From assembly GCA_963682175.1 (NCBI GenBank), contig OY821784.1:35879621-35943620 (forward strand): 64,000 nt of DNA. The letters are read 5' to 3'. Below are positions 1 to 9,982 of this stretch, piece after piece. The number at the start of each line of letters is the position of its first letter. Position 1 is the first letter of the stretch. Both the position numbers and the translations under genes were made by a program. This DNA comes from Triglochin maritima. Lineage: Eukaryota > Streptophyta > Magnoliopsida > Alismatales > Juncaginaceae. Under the pieces are notes generated by a model. It worked only from the letters and a program-made list of their open reading frames with translations, ran no database searches and had not been told where the DNA came from.

Positions 1-776
1 AATCCAGGGGTTATTTGCACGAATGATACCTCTACTATAACCTATTTCAGAATTTGAGGTCTAACTCGAATTGTTTTCCGTCATCAGTTGAGATTCGACT
101 TCACTTATAATGCGTCGTGTGTGGGATATTTTTGTAATTTGTGTTTCGTACAAAAATCGTTCATGCTAGTTTCGTTTGTTGTAAAAGATGTTGTGGTTTA
201 GTTTTAACACTTGTTATGTTTGAATTTGTGATTCTATTGAATTTGTTGTGGTTTAGTTTTAACCCTTGTTATGTTTGAATTTGTGATTCTATTGAATTTG
301 TTGTGTATTAGATGGAGTGATGACGCAAAATATTTTTCTGTTTTCATACTTGTAGGTTGTAAGTTCAAATAAGACACAGCGAAAGTAAATATAGGTTGTT
401 CTTTTTCATTTCTTCTCTACAATTTTGTTGCTTTCCTTAGCCCACAAACTACTATACTGAATCCAGTTAGTATGTACTTAGTACTTATATGATCAGTAAC
501 ATAGGCCAATGCTAAATTGTTTAGATCATTGCCAATGGCAATGCAATATTTCCTCATTCTCTTGTTTCTACCCCCGTTTGAAAGGCATATTTGCAAAGTC
601 CTTTGGTATAGTACAACAATAAAATATGTCATTTATAAGGGTCTTAACGCAAATTCTTAAATTTGAGTCATTTGACACACCCAGTAAAAGTCTTCACGTA
701 GGGAGGTCATTTTCTTCACAAATCGCTTTCATTCTGCATGGCAATGATGACGTCGCACGTAAAGTCATGGTAAGGA
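1..776. other. Left flanking DNA with a 55-bp tandem duplication
   Basis: No gene is recognised here. A 55-bp AT-rich unit starting TTGTGGTTTAGTTTTAAC is present at 191-245 and again at 246-300, with one clear base difference and a short third start at 301. The rest is AT-rich non-coding sequence leading to the target site of the Mutator-like pair. Confidence 0.6.
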
Positions 777-785
777 TTAATGAAA
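777..785. repeat. Target-site duplication, left (TTAATGAAA)
   Basis: The 9 bases TTAATGAAA stand directly before the first element copy and recur at 18458-18466 after the second copy. Nine bases is the usual TSD length of Mutator-like elements. The duplication flanks the pair of copies and not each copy. Confidence 0.7.
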
Positions 786-1145
786 GAGTAGTTATATACG
801 GACGCGAGCGTCCGTGACGCGTCCTACGTGGAATAACACGTCAGCTGCCAGGTGTGCGTCCAGTCAACCAAAACCTCTGCGCGGGGAAATGTATACGAAT
901 TGTTGGGTGCGACGGTTCATTTCCCTAAATCACGATTTGTTGGGTGCGACGGTTCATTTCCGTGCGACGGTTCATTTCCCTAAATCACGATTAGACGGTT
1001 CGACTTCACGTACATCAGTAGCGGCGGTACAGCATTCGAGTAACTTTCCCCATTTCACCCGGAGTTCCTTTCCATACGCTCATCCAAAACCTTCATTGCT
1101 CCAAAACCTTTCCATTCCAGTAACGAAAACCAAGACAAGGCGAAA
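786..1145 (+). promoter_or_regulatory. Element end and 5' leader of the Ulp1 gene
   Basis: The element end holds an 8+8 palindrome, ACGGACGC-GA-GCGTCCGT (798-815). It is followed by a direct repeat built on GTGCGACGGTTCATTTCC (about 906-980, three occurrences). The first plausible ATG of the gene is at 1146. The promoter role is inferred from position. The same sequence is found at 9623-9982 in copy 2. Confidence 0.45.
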
Positions 1146-4100
1146 ATGGATCCTTCTCTACCTGAAACCTCCATTGCTCCTGAAATTGTAGCCGCGCAGG
1201 TGTTTTGTCAACCATGTTCTTTCTGGTTCATTTTAAGGTTCATTATTGGCCTCTAACAATTTTTTTGTGTGGTTTAAGGGAAGCACGTACTACTTCCGCG
1301 AAACCAAGTGCGGTTTCGCGGCCCTTCACAAGCAGTTCGACCGGATGAAGGAGGAGGAGAAAAATGTCTTCCAACGGACGCCTTTCGGTCACTTCCTCAG
1401 CTTTCCTCACGTCACAACTGACAACGAGATACTGGGTTGGTTCGTCGAACACTTCGACGCCAATGAAGTCGGTCTGAGAATAGCCACTGGGGTGGTCCCA
1501 TTTACGGTAGAAGACGTCGCCCTTCTACTTGGACTAAGAGTACATGGGCAGAGAGTGGATATGGATGCCATGTACGTAGCGAAACGTGACGGGGTTAACC
1601 TCGACAACACCCAGCTACTGGGTCATCTTACCGCCACGAGCAAGATGGGCGAGGAGGAGGAGCACGTCCGACTCCTTATTTCTATGATTTTCAATCATTT
1701 TTTGTTCTTCGATGGATCACTGCGAACTAAAGCGTGGTACACGAAACACCTTAAGAACCTCAAGCGCCTCAAGAGATATGCGTGGGCAAATGCGGTTCAC
1801 ACTTTCTTGGTTGAAGGCCTGGAGGAAGCCCAACGGGACCTCTCGAGGAGGAGATCGTCAGCGAACTTCTCTATGAAGCAGGGCTACGTGTCTGGTTGCG
1901 TTGCCGTATTACAAGTAAGCATCTTGGTCCGGAATGAGTGTTGTGTCAGTCCGGAATAGTGTCGGTTTATGTCCGGAATAAGTGTGTTGCCTGTCCGGAA
2001 TAGTCCTGTATGTGTCCGAAATGACTGTCTTGCTTGTCCGGAATACGTCTTGTGTCTGTCCGGAATACGTCTTCTGTCTGTCCTGAATAGTGTTGTCTCT
2101 GTCCGGAAAAAGTGTCTTGAGGTTTTCCGGAATAAGTGTCTTGTGGTAGTCCGGAATGAGTGTTGTGTCAGTCCGGAGTAGTGTTGGTTTATGTCCGGAA
2201 TAAGTGTGTTGCCTGTCCGGAATAGTCCTGTATGTGTCTGGAATGATTGTCTTGTCTGTCCGGAATACGTCTTGTGTCTGTCCGGGATAAGTCTTGTGTC
2301 TGTCCTGAATAGTGTTGTCTCTGTCCGGAATAAGTCTTGTGTCTGTCCGGGATAAGTTTTGTGTCTGTCCTCAATAGTGTTGTCTCTGTCCGGAATAAGT
2401 GTGTTGCCTGTCCGGAATAAGTGTGTTGCCAGTCCGGAATAGTCCTGTATGTGTCCGGAATACGTCTTGTGTCTGTCCGGAATAAGTAATTTGTATGTCC
2501 GGAATACGTCTTTGTCTGTCCGGAATAAGAGTTGTGTCTGTCCGGAATAAGAGTTGTGTCTGTCCGGAATAAGAGTTGTGTCTGTCCGGAATTAGTGATT
2601 AACGTTATGAGACTGTCCTGGGGATGTTATGTTTCTGTTTTTTAACTTATTCCTGTTTTCAGGTGTGGCTTTGCGAGAAGTTCAAATTGGGGGATCCCCG
2701 GTCAGCATTTCCACGGTTCAAGTGTTGGACCGAAATGTTTAGCAGACGCCAAATCCTTAGAAAATGGGAAGATCGAGGCATCAACTTGTCCCGGATATAC
2801 TCGGGCCAATTTGAGTTGAAGGGCACCCCAAAACTCAGTGCACGGGAGCATTCACTGTTGTCAGAGGATCAATTTCCTCCTGCAGCAGCAACTCCCGCAG
2901 CGAAGGAAACACCTTCAACTCCTGCAGAAGCAACGGTCGCCTCGAAGGAAACACCTTCAACATCCACTCTACCAAGGATACAACTCAGTGAATGCAGCAT
3001 TCCATGTGACCCACTGCTACAAGAGTTGGAACTTAGTGAGGTGAAGACGAAATGGCTGCGAGCCGAAGCAGCACTTAGGGAGGCGACCGTTAAAATTAAC
3101 AACCTGGAGGAAGAACTGCGGATCTCTCAAGAAGAGTGTCGTGAGCTGAGAGTCCGTGGGGAGGAGGAAGAGAGGGAAAAGAGGGAGGAGGAAGAGAGAA
3201 ATAAGAGGGAGGCGGAGGAGAGGGAAGAGAGGGAAGAGAGGGAGGAGGAAGAGAGAAATAAGAGGGAGGCGGAGGAGGAAGAGAGAAATAAGAGGGAGGC
3301 GGTGGAGAGGGAAGAGAGGGAAAAGAGGGAGGAGGAAGAGAGAAATAAGAGGGAGGCGGTGGAGAGGGAAGAGAGGGAAAAGAGGGAGGAGGAAGAGAGA
3401 AATAAGAGGGAGGAGGAGGAGAGGGAAGAGAGGGAAAAGAGGGAGGAGGAAGAGAGAAATAAGAGGGAGGAGGAGGAAGAAAAGGAGGAAGTTATGAGGA
3501 GACAGGAGGAAAGAAAGAGGAAGGCTGGGGTTGCGCTTCCGCTTTTGCACCCCAAAAAAATGCGGACCTTTAAACCACGCTTGCGCACAGAACACATACA
3601 CGAAGCGCAAAGCAAATCTGGCCAAGATGAGGCACAGAAGATTGCCGCAGAAAAACAAGAACAAATAAAGGAGGCCGAAGAAGCCACCACAAAAACAAAA
3701 GGGCCCGAAGAAGCCAGTGAAGAAAAAGCGAAAGATGAACTGGCCGCCCTTGTTTCGTCCACGAGGCCAGATGTGGATGATACCGCCTTGAGAACGCTGA
3801 CCAATGATGAGGTACATCGTTTATTGAATGCAACGGCCCCCGAGCGAGAAGCAAAAGATATTATCTGGAGGGGGGTTCTCAGCATTATCAGCAGGGGTGA
3901 TCTCAAGGAAATAATTTCGCGAGGCACAGAAATCACCAACGAAACGCTTGACGGCCTAATTGAGGTACTCGTCAGAAGAGGAGGGCAACAAAAGGTGGTC
4001 TGCTTATCATCCTTCGAATCGGAAATGATTGTGGAGGGACAGGGAGAAGATATAAAGAGAGATTATTTACTCCCAAAAATGGAAGGACTTAATGTGGAGG

Positions 4101-4504
4101 AAGTCGTCATCGCACAGCCATGCTGTTTGTCCGGCCACTGGACTCTGTTCGTTGCCCACGGACCTCGATCGGAGTTCATTCAGTACAACAGCCTCTCCCG
4201 CACGCTTAAAAGAGGTGAAAATCCTAACCTTTTAGTCGGAACTCATGAATGCACCGCGTCTAAGATAGCGGGATTCTGGCGAGGGTTTTTGGCGGTCGAA
4301 TGGCCACTGAGAGTTGACAGGAAGGGTAGCCAACGACAGCTAGCGGGGAGTAACGACTGCGGGCCATACGTTTTGTACTGGATCAAGCGTTTGATGGAGA
4401 ATGCTGATCCGACTCAGCCGAAGCAGAGCAAGGTTATTCACCGTTTTAGAGGCGATTTGGCCAATTTCTTACTCGAAGACTCTGGGATGTGCGATCAACA
4501 ATAA
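1146..4504 (+). CDS. MULE-carried mobile-domain-like / Ulp1 (C48) protease fusion, copy 1
   Basis: Three inferred exons, 1146-1199, 1279-1914 and 2663-4504, give 843 aa. All junctions are phase 0 (CAG/GTGTTT, CAA/GTAAGC, acceptors TTTAAG and TTTCAG). Residues 19-230 resemble the plant mobile domain/DUF1985 regions of MULE-borne genes (motif VEDVALLLGLRVHGQ). Residues about 360-513 are an E/R/K-rich coiled-coil repeat. The C-terminus is an Ulp1-like cysteine protease with GHWTLFV (His about 721) and SNDCGPYVLYW (Cys about 796). The usual Asp of the triad is Asn (QYNSLS, about 739). The family removes SUMO or related modifiers, but substrate and activity here are unknown. The 18-codon first exon starts at ATG; the long second exon has no usable upstream ATG in frame. 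The gene converges on the element's transposase. Confidence 0.75.
1915..2662 (+). repeat. Intron 2 made of TCCGGA minisatellite units, copy 1
   Basis: Nearly the whole 748-bp intron consists of degenerate units of about 20 bp built on TGTCTGTCCGGAATAAG or GTCCGGAATAGT. The array starts a few bases after the splice donor and stops shortly before the pyrimidine-rich acceptor. The exons on both sides lack it. Short reading frames within it are by-products of the repeat. Confidence 0.9.
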
Positions 4505-6333
4505 ACGACTCTGGATGTTTTAATTTTTTTTACAAAGTTATACATGTATACATGTTAAAATTACATAGACTATTTGAATGATTTATCAATACAATGACAT
4601 TTGGTGTTGGGTTAAATTATCAATACAAGGACATGTATAAATAATCAATACTCTTAAACCGGACAACAAATACACCTATTCCGGACAGCAAATACACTAA
4701 TTCCGGACAACAAATACACTTATTCCGGACAGCAAATACACTTATTCCGGAAAAACTTAATGTTCCGTTTCTGGACAAAATTTATTCTTAAACCGGACAA
4801 CAAATACACTTACTCCGAAAAACAAATACACTTATTCCGGACAGCAAATACACTTATTCCGAACAACAAATACACATATTCCGGACAACAAATACACATA
4901 TTCCGGACAACAAATACACTTATTCCGGACAGCAAATACACTTATTCCGGACAAAAAATACACTTATTCTGGGCAGCAAATACACTTATTCCGGACAAAC
5001 TTTTTGTTCCGTTTCGGGACACACTTTATTCTTATTCCGGACAGCAAATACACTTATTCGGGACAGCAAGTACACTTATTCCGGACAGCAAATACACTTA
5101 TTCCGGACACACTTTATTCTTAAACCGGACAACAAATACATTTATTCCGGACAACAAATACGCTTATTCCGGACAACAAATACACTTATTCCGGACAGCA
5201 AATACACTTATTCCGGACAAACTTTTTGTTCCGTTTCGGGACACACTTTATTCTTATTCCGGACAGCAAATACACTTATTCCGGACAGCAAGTACACTTA
5301 TTCCGGACAACAAATACACTTATTCCGGACACACTTTATTCTTAAACCGGACAACAAATACATTTATTCCGGACAACAAATACGCTTATTCCGGACAACA
5401 AATACACTTATTCCGGACAGCAAATACACTTATTCCGGTCAAACTTTTTGTTCCGTTTCGGGACACACTTTATTCTTATTCCGGACAGCAAATACACTTA
5501 TTCCGGACAGCAAGTACACTTATTCCGGACAGCAAATACACTTATTCCGGACACACTTTATTCTTAAACCGGACAACAAATACATTTATTCCGGACAACA
5601 AATACGCTTATTCCGGACAACAAATACACTTATTCCGGACAGCAAATACACTTATTCCGGACACACTTTTTGTTCCGTTTCGGGACATACTTTATTCTTA
5701 TTCCGGACAGCAAATACACTTATTCCGGACAACAAATACACTTATTCCGGACACACTTTATTCTTAAACCGGACAACAAATACATTTATTCCGGACAACA
5801 AATACGCTTATTCCGGACAACAAATACACTTATTCCGGACAGCAAATACACTTATTCCGGACAAACTTTTTGTTCCGTTTCGGGACATTGATGTAACGTA
5901 ATCCGGACATATTGGTAACGTAATCCGGACATACTGGTAACTTATTCCGGACAGAAATTAACGTAATCCGGACAGACAAACAATGTAATCCGGACTGCCT
6001 AATTACGTATTCCGGACATACTGGTCACTTAATCCGGACTTTGATGTTACGTAATCCGGACATACTGTTAACTTAATCCGGACATACTGTTAACTTAATC
6101 CGGACAGACATACAACGGTACAAAATTACTTAATATATTTGTCGCCATGAGAAATTAATTCACAAACGATCAAGCAAAGAAAGGGTTGAATCTTATGCAA
6201 TAATACAATGACTTTCAACAAAATTACATACAATGACTTTCAACAAAATTACATACAATGACATTCAACAAAATTACAATGACTTTCAACAAAATTACAT
6301 AGGAATAATTCCAACCAAGGACAAATACAATAA
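4505..6333. repeat. Intergenic TCCGGA satellite with a 222-bp higher-order repeat, copy 1
   Basis: Between the two convergent genes, about 4658-6112 is an array of units of about 22 bp, TTATTCCGGACAGCAAATAC and variants. A higher-order unit is marked by GTTTCGGGAC at 5011, 5233, 5455 and 5677, a spacing of exactly 222 bp; the next mark, at 5877, is one sub-unit short. From about 5890 the units change to TAACGTAATCCGGACATAC. A separate short repeat on ACAATGACTTTCAACAAAAT lies at 6205-6300. The 1-kb open frame across the array is a repeat artefact. Confidence 0.9.
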
Positions 6334-9002
6334 TCAAGGAGGAACTCCCTCGTAATGCAAATTCATGTCCCAGTCATCGAAATCGTGATCCCCCGGTTTG
6401 GGTGCTGCAGGGTGTAACGGGGGTAGAGCCTTCTTCCTGTTGATTTTCTTAACGTTACTTTTAATTATTTTCTCAGACAAAGAAATCCGTCGTTTGCTCG
6501 GCGGTCTGCCTTTCCGTATTGTCTTATCCGGATTGAGAACGGATGTACCAGCGAACACAGGATCAGGTCGTTGCATACGTTCCTTAAGCAACTCAAGTGC
6601 CTCTACCGCCTGAAGATATCTGTCGTTTGAGTCGAAAGCGGCCTCGGCGATCCAAAGCGCACGACCCATTATGTCGTCGTGGCGACGAAGCGCATCGTTC
6701 CCCGTTATGCCGCTTTGAAGAGGAAACTTGACTCCATAGCTCCTTCGGATATCCTTCCTCCATCGGTGGACGATGTAAAACTCGGGGAGCAACGCGTTTG
6801 GACGTATTCGGGCAATAACAACATAAACGTGACAACATAGGATACCGACGTGATCAAACATTCTGCAATCGCATACCCACTTCTCATCTCTAATTTGCAC
6901 TGTGAACCGTTTCGACAATGGGAGGATATGTGTCAATACATGTTCGGTCACGTTGAAGTGCAATGTGTCGTCCTCGTTGAACTCATCCTTGATGTCGCAG
7001 TACATCATCTTCCCAATTTCTAACTGCACCTTCTTGAAGACACCCACCGTATACAACTCGCTCAATTGCCTCTCGAATGGATATTTCGAAATCAATTGCG
7101 GAGCCTTATGCTGACAATCGAAATCAGACTGAGCTTCCTTCTCATACTTGTGGCGTAGTGCGAGTTCGTATTGTTGAACGAACTGCTTAAGTGTCGTCCT
7201 TGATGTGAGGTACTTATCGAAGAAGGCGTTCATACCCTCACTTCTCTGGGTTGATGCCATTCCGGCGGAAAAACAATCCCTCGAAAATGCAGGTACCCAG
7301 TGCTCTCGAATTGCATAAATGGATCGGAGCCAATTATTGTCGTGCAACTCGAAATCATCTAGAAATCCCTGCCAATTCCGCTCGAATTCTGCCGGAGTCT
7401 TGGAATCGAATACACAGTTGTTGAGGTCAAACAACGTATGCTCCCGGTACTTCTTGGGCAGCTTCACAGGGGCCTTATTCATTATGTGCCATATACAAAA
7501 TCTGTGCCGCGCTTCAGGGAACACAGTCCTCACAGCCGAAGCTATGGCGCCACATTGGTCTGTTATGATCGCCGGGGGGCTTGTATCTGCACACAAAGCG
7601 ATCAAGATAAAAACATATGTTAATCCGGACAGAAATAACGTAAACCGGACAGACGTCAAGGGTAAACCGGACGAGCAAAAGACGTAAACCGGACAGACGT
7701 AAAGGATAAACCGGACGAGCAAAAGACGTAAACCGGACAGGCGTAGGGGTAAACCGGACAGACGTAAGGGATAAACCGGACGCGCAAAAAACGTAAACCG
7801 GACTTACGTAAGGGATAAACCGGACGAGCAAAATACGTAAACCGGACAGACGTAAGGGATAAAACGGACGAGCAAAATACGTAAACCGGACAGACGTAAG
7901 GGGTAAACAGGACGAGCAAAAGACGTAAACAGGACAGACGTAAGGGATAAACCGGACGAGCAAAATACGTAAAACGGACAGACGTAAGGGAGTAACCGGA
8001 CAGGCACACAACGTAAAATGGACAAAGCCGGACAAAATAAAACACGTACCGTTCATGCACGTCAACCATGTTTGGAACAACCAAATGTAATTTTGTGTCG
8101 TCTCGGAAGAGAGGAGTGCGCAACCGAGTAGGACGGACTGGTAGTGGTGATTTACCCCCACAAATGGGGCAAAAGGCATGTCATACTTGTTTGTTATGTA
8201 TGTTGTGTCGAAACATATTGCATCTCCAAAGTAAGAGTAAGCAGCTCGAGACCGACTGTCGGCCCAGAACACATTTCGTAGTCTGCCTTCGTCGTCCATA
8301 TCCATTACGTAAAAGAAGCGGGAATCATTCTTCTGCATCCTGATGAAATAATCTTGGATAGCTTGCGCATCTCCTGGTCCCATTTTGAGGTTTCTAACCT
8401 CGTTCACAACATTCCTGCGAAACATAATTTTTATGACAAAGCTAAATGCGTAACTTCAACCAGGTTAAGTGGAGAATAAATAACCTTAGGTCCCGCTCGT
8501 TGAAAGACAATTTATCGTGACCTCCAGCTTCGACCACAAAAGATTGCATGGTCTTGGCGGCAGATATACCGGCAGCATCATTGCACGAAATGCGTGCTCT
8601 GGCGGACTCCGGGACGGATCGTTTTTGACGGAGGAAGCGCATCTGGTCTTCCGACAGCATGGCGTGATTATGTTCGAGATCTACGTAGTTAATTACGTAG
8701 CCTCTGGATGGATTACCGGAGACCCTAATCCGCGCAGTGCATTCGACCCTACCGGATAACCTATGTTTCGGTCTACCTTCACCTTGGTTTCCGGGAGCAT
8801 TACCTTCCTTTGAGCAAGTAAGAGTGGCCCGTATAACAACACCACGATCGTAATGAGATTGCCTTATCTTCACACCAAAACCACAGGAATCGGCGTATGA
8901 AACGTAAAATGCTTTGGCTTCTTCGAAGGAAGGAAAATTCATCATCACTTGAGGGACGTTGGAGGCAGGAGCCGGCTGTGAGGACACATTTACGAGTGCC
9001 AT
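6334..9002 (-). CDS. FAR1-related MULE transposase, copy 1
   Basis: Exons 9002-8485, 8414-8050 and 7586-6334 (minus strand) encode 711 aa. Introns are 70 bp and 463 bp with GT-AG ends and restored frame. The start is the ATG at 9002 (MALVNVSS); farther upstream the frame has only a non-ATG start. The N-terminal 20-115 region is a FAR1-type DNA-binding domain (SFEEAKAFYVSYADSCGF). The MULE DDE region follows: FDTTYITNKYDMPFAPF (Asp about 242), IITDQ (Asp about 304), a candidate Glu in QRSEGMNAFF, then a SWIM zinc finger (VCDCRMFDHVGILCCH, about 535). The tail is basic. The length is normal for the family and there is no in-frame stop, so it may be active. It should act in the nucleus on the element's own ends. 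Confidence 0.85.
7587..8049 (-). repeat. Transposase intron 2 filled with CCGGA repeats, copy 1
   Basis: The 463-bp intron between the exons carrying the first and second catalytic Asp consists largely of units like ACGTAAACCGGACAGACGTA (plus strand). This is the same core as the other arrays of the element, read on the opposite strand. The array reaches close to both splice sites. Confidence 0.88.
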
Positions 9003-9070
9003 TACAGTACAACAAAAATGGAGGAAGGAGAGAAGAAGGAATGGTTCGTAGGATCGGAATAACCTAGACA

Positions 9071-9622
9071 CTCATATTTGTATCTCCGTGACGCGCCAAA
9101 CAATAAGAAAGAAGACGGAGGACGTGCTGATTTGAAAAGCATTAAATGCGATGGTGGACGCATCGGGAAAATAAAACAACAGCAACAAAAAATCAGGAGT
9201 AAGTAGTTCGTTTGTCCGGAATAAGTGTTCCGTCTGTCCGGAATAAGTATTCCAACTGTCCGGAATAAATAGTAACTGTGTCCGGAATAAGTTACGTGCT
9301 TGTCCAGAAACTAAAGAAAATGAATGACGTGTGTGTCCGGAAAAAAATGAATTTAATAAAGAGAAGGGAAGAAATAGGAGGACGAATGTTGAGTGTAGGA
9401 GCGCCAACATGATGAAAGAATGGAGTGATTTGAGACGCATTAATGAGGGATGGCGAGGGATGGCGAAATTTGTACGAAACGAGGAATAAACTAAACAAAG
9501 AAATTGTTTCTGGGGAGAGAGCGAACTCAGCCGCGTCTGCTGACTGGGTTGCCCACATCAGCCATTCTGCTGACTGGGTTTGCAGCGTCCGTGACGCGAA
9601 GCGTTCAACAAACATTTTTAAT
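9071..9622. promoter_or_regulatory. Transposase-side element end, copy 1
   Basis: Upstream of the transposase, four to five TGTCCGGAATAAG units lie at 9212-9345. The terminal part has two copies of CTGCTGACTGGGTT and the motif GCGTCCGTGACGCG at 9587-9600. It should hold the transposase promoter. No clear TATA box was identified. Confidence 0.5.
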
Positions 9623-9982
9623 GAGTAGTTATATACGGACGCGAGCGTCCGTGACGCGTCCTACGTGGAATAACACGTCAGCTGCCAGGTGTGCGTCCAG
9701 TCAACCAAAACCTCTGCGCGGGGAAATGTATACGAATTGTTGGGTGCGACGGTTCATTTCCCTAAATCACGATTTGTTGGGTGCGACGGTTCATTTCCGT
9801 GCGACGGTTCATTTCCCTAAATCACGATTAGACGGTTCGACTTCACGTACATCAGTAGCGGCGGTACAGCATTCGAGTAACTTTCCCCATTTCACCCGGA
9901 GTTCCTTTCCATACGCTCATCCAAAACCTTCATTGCTCCAAAACCTTTCCATTCCAGTAACGAAAACCAAGACAAGGCGAAA

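Larger units (their letters stand above)
786..9622. mobile_element. Autonomous non-TIR Mutator-like element, copy 1
   Basis: An 8837-bp unit with two convergent genes: a mobile-domain/Ulp1 protease gene on the plus strand and a FAR1-type MULE transposase on the minus strand. The ends lack long inverted repeats. They share the 14-mer GCGTCCGTGACGCG (808-821 and 9587-9600). Non-TIR MULEs carrying Ulp1-like genes are a known plant group (Kaonashi/KI and VANDAL-like lineages). Both reading frames are open across all inferred exons, so the copy looks potentially autonomous. It abuts copy 2 through a junction reading TTTTTAATGAGTAG, which differs from both outer flanks. Confidence 0.85.

Noticed and set aside
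1915..2600. Regularly spaced repeats resembling a CRISPR array
   Set aside because: Units are adjacent and degenerate without unique spacers, in a plant intron.
3017..3939. Long minus-strand frames opposite the Ulp1 gene
   Set aside because: They are antisense reflections of the E/R/K-rich coiled-coil repeat and have no family motif.
4760..5767. 335-codon open frame between the MULE genes
   Set aside because: It runs entirely through the 22-bp satellite; its peptide is a translation of the repeat. The identical frame at 13597-14604 is rejected for the same reason.
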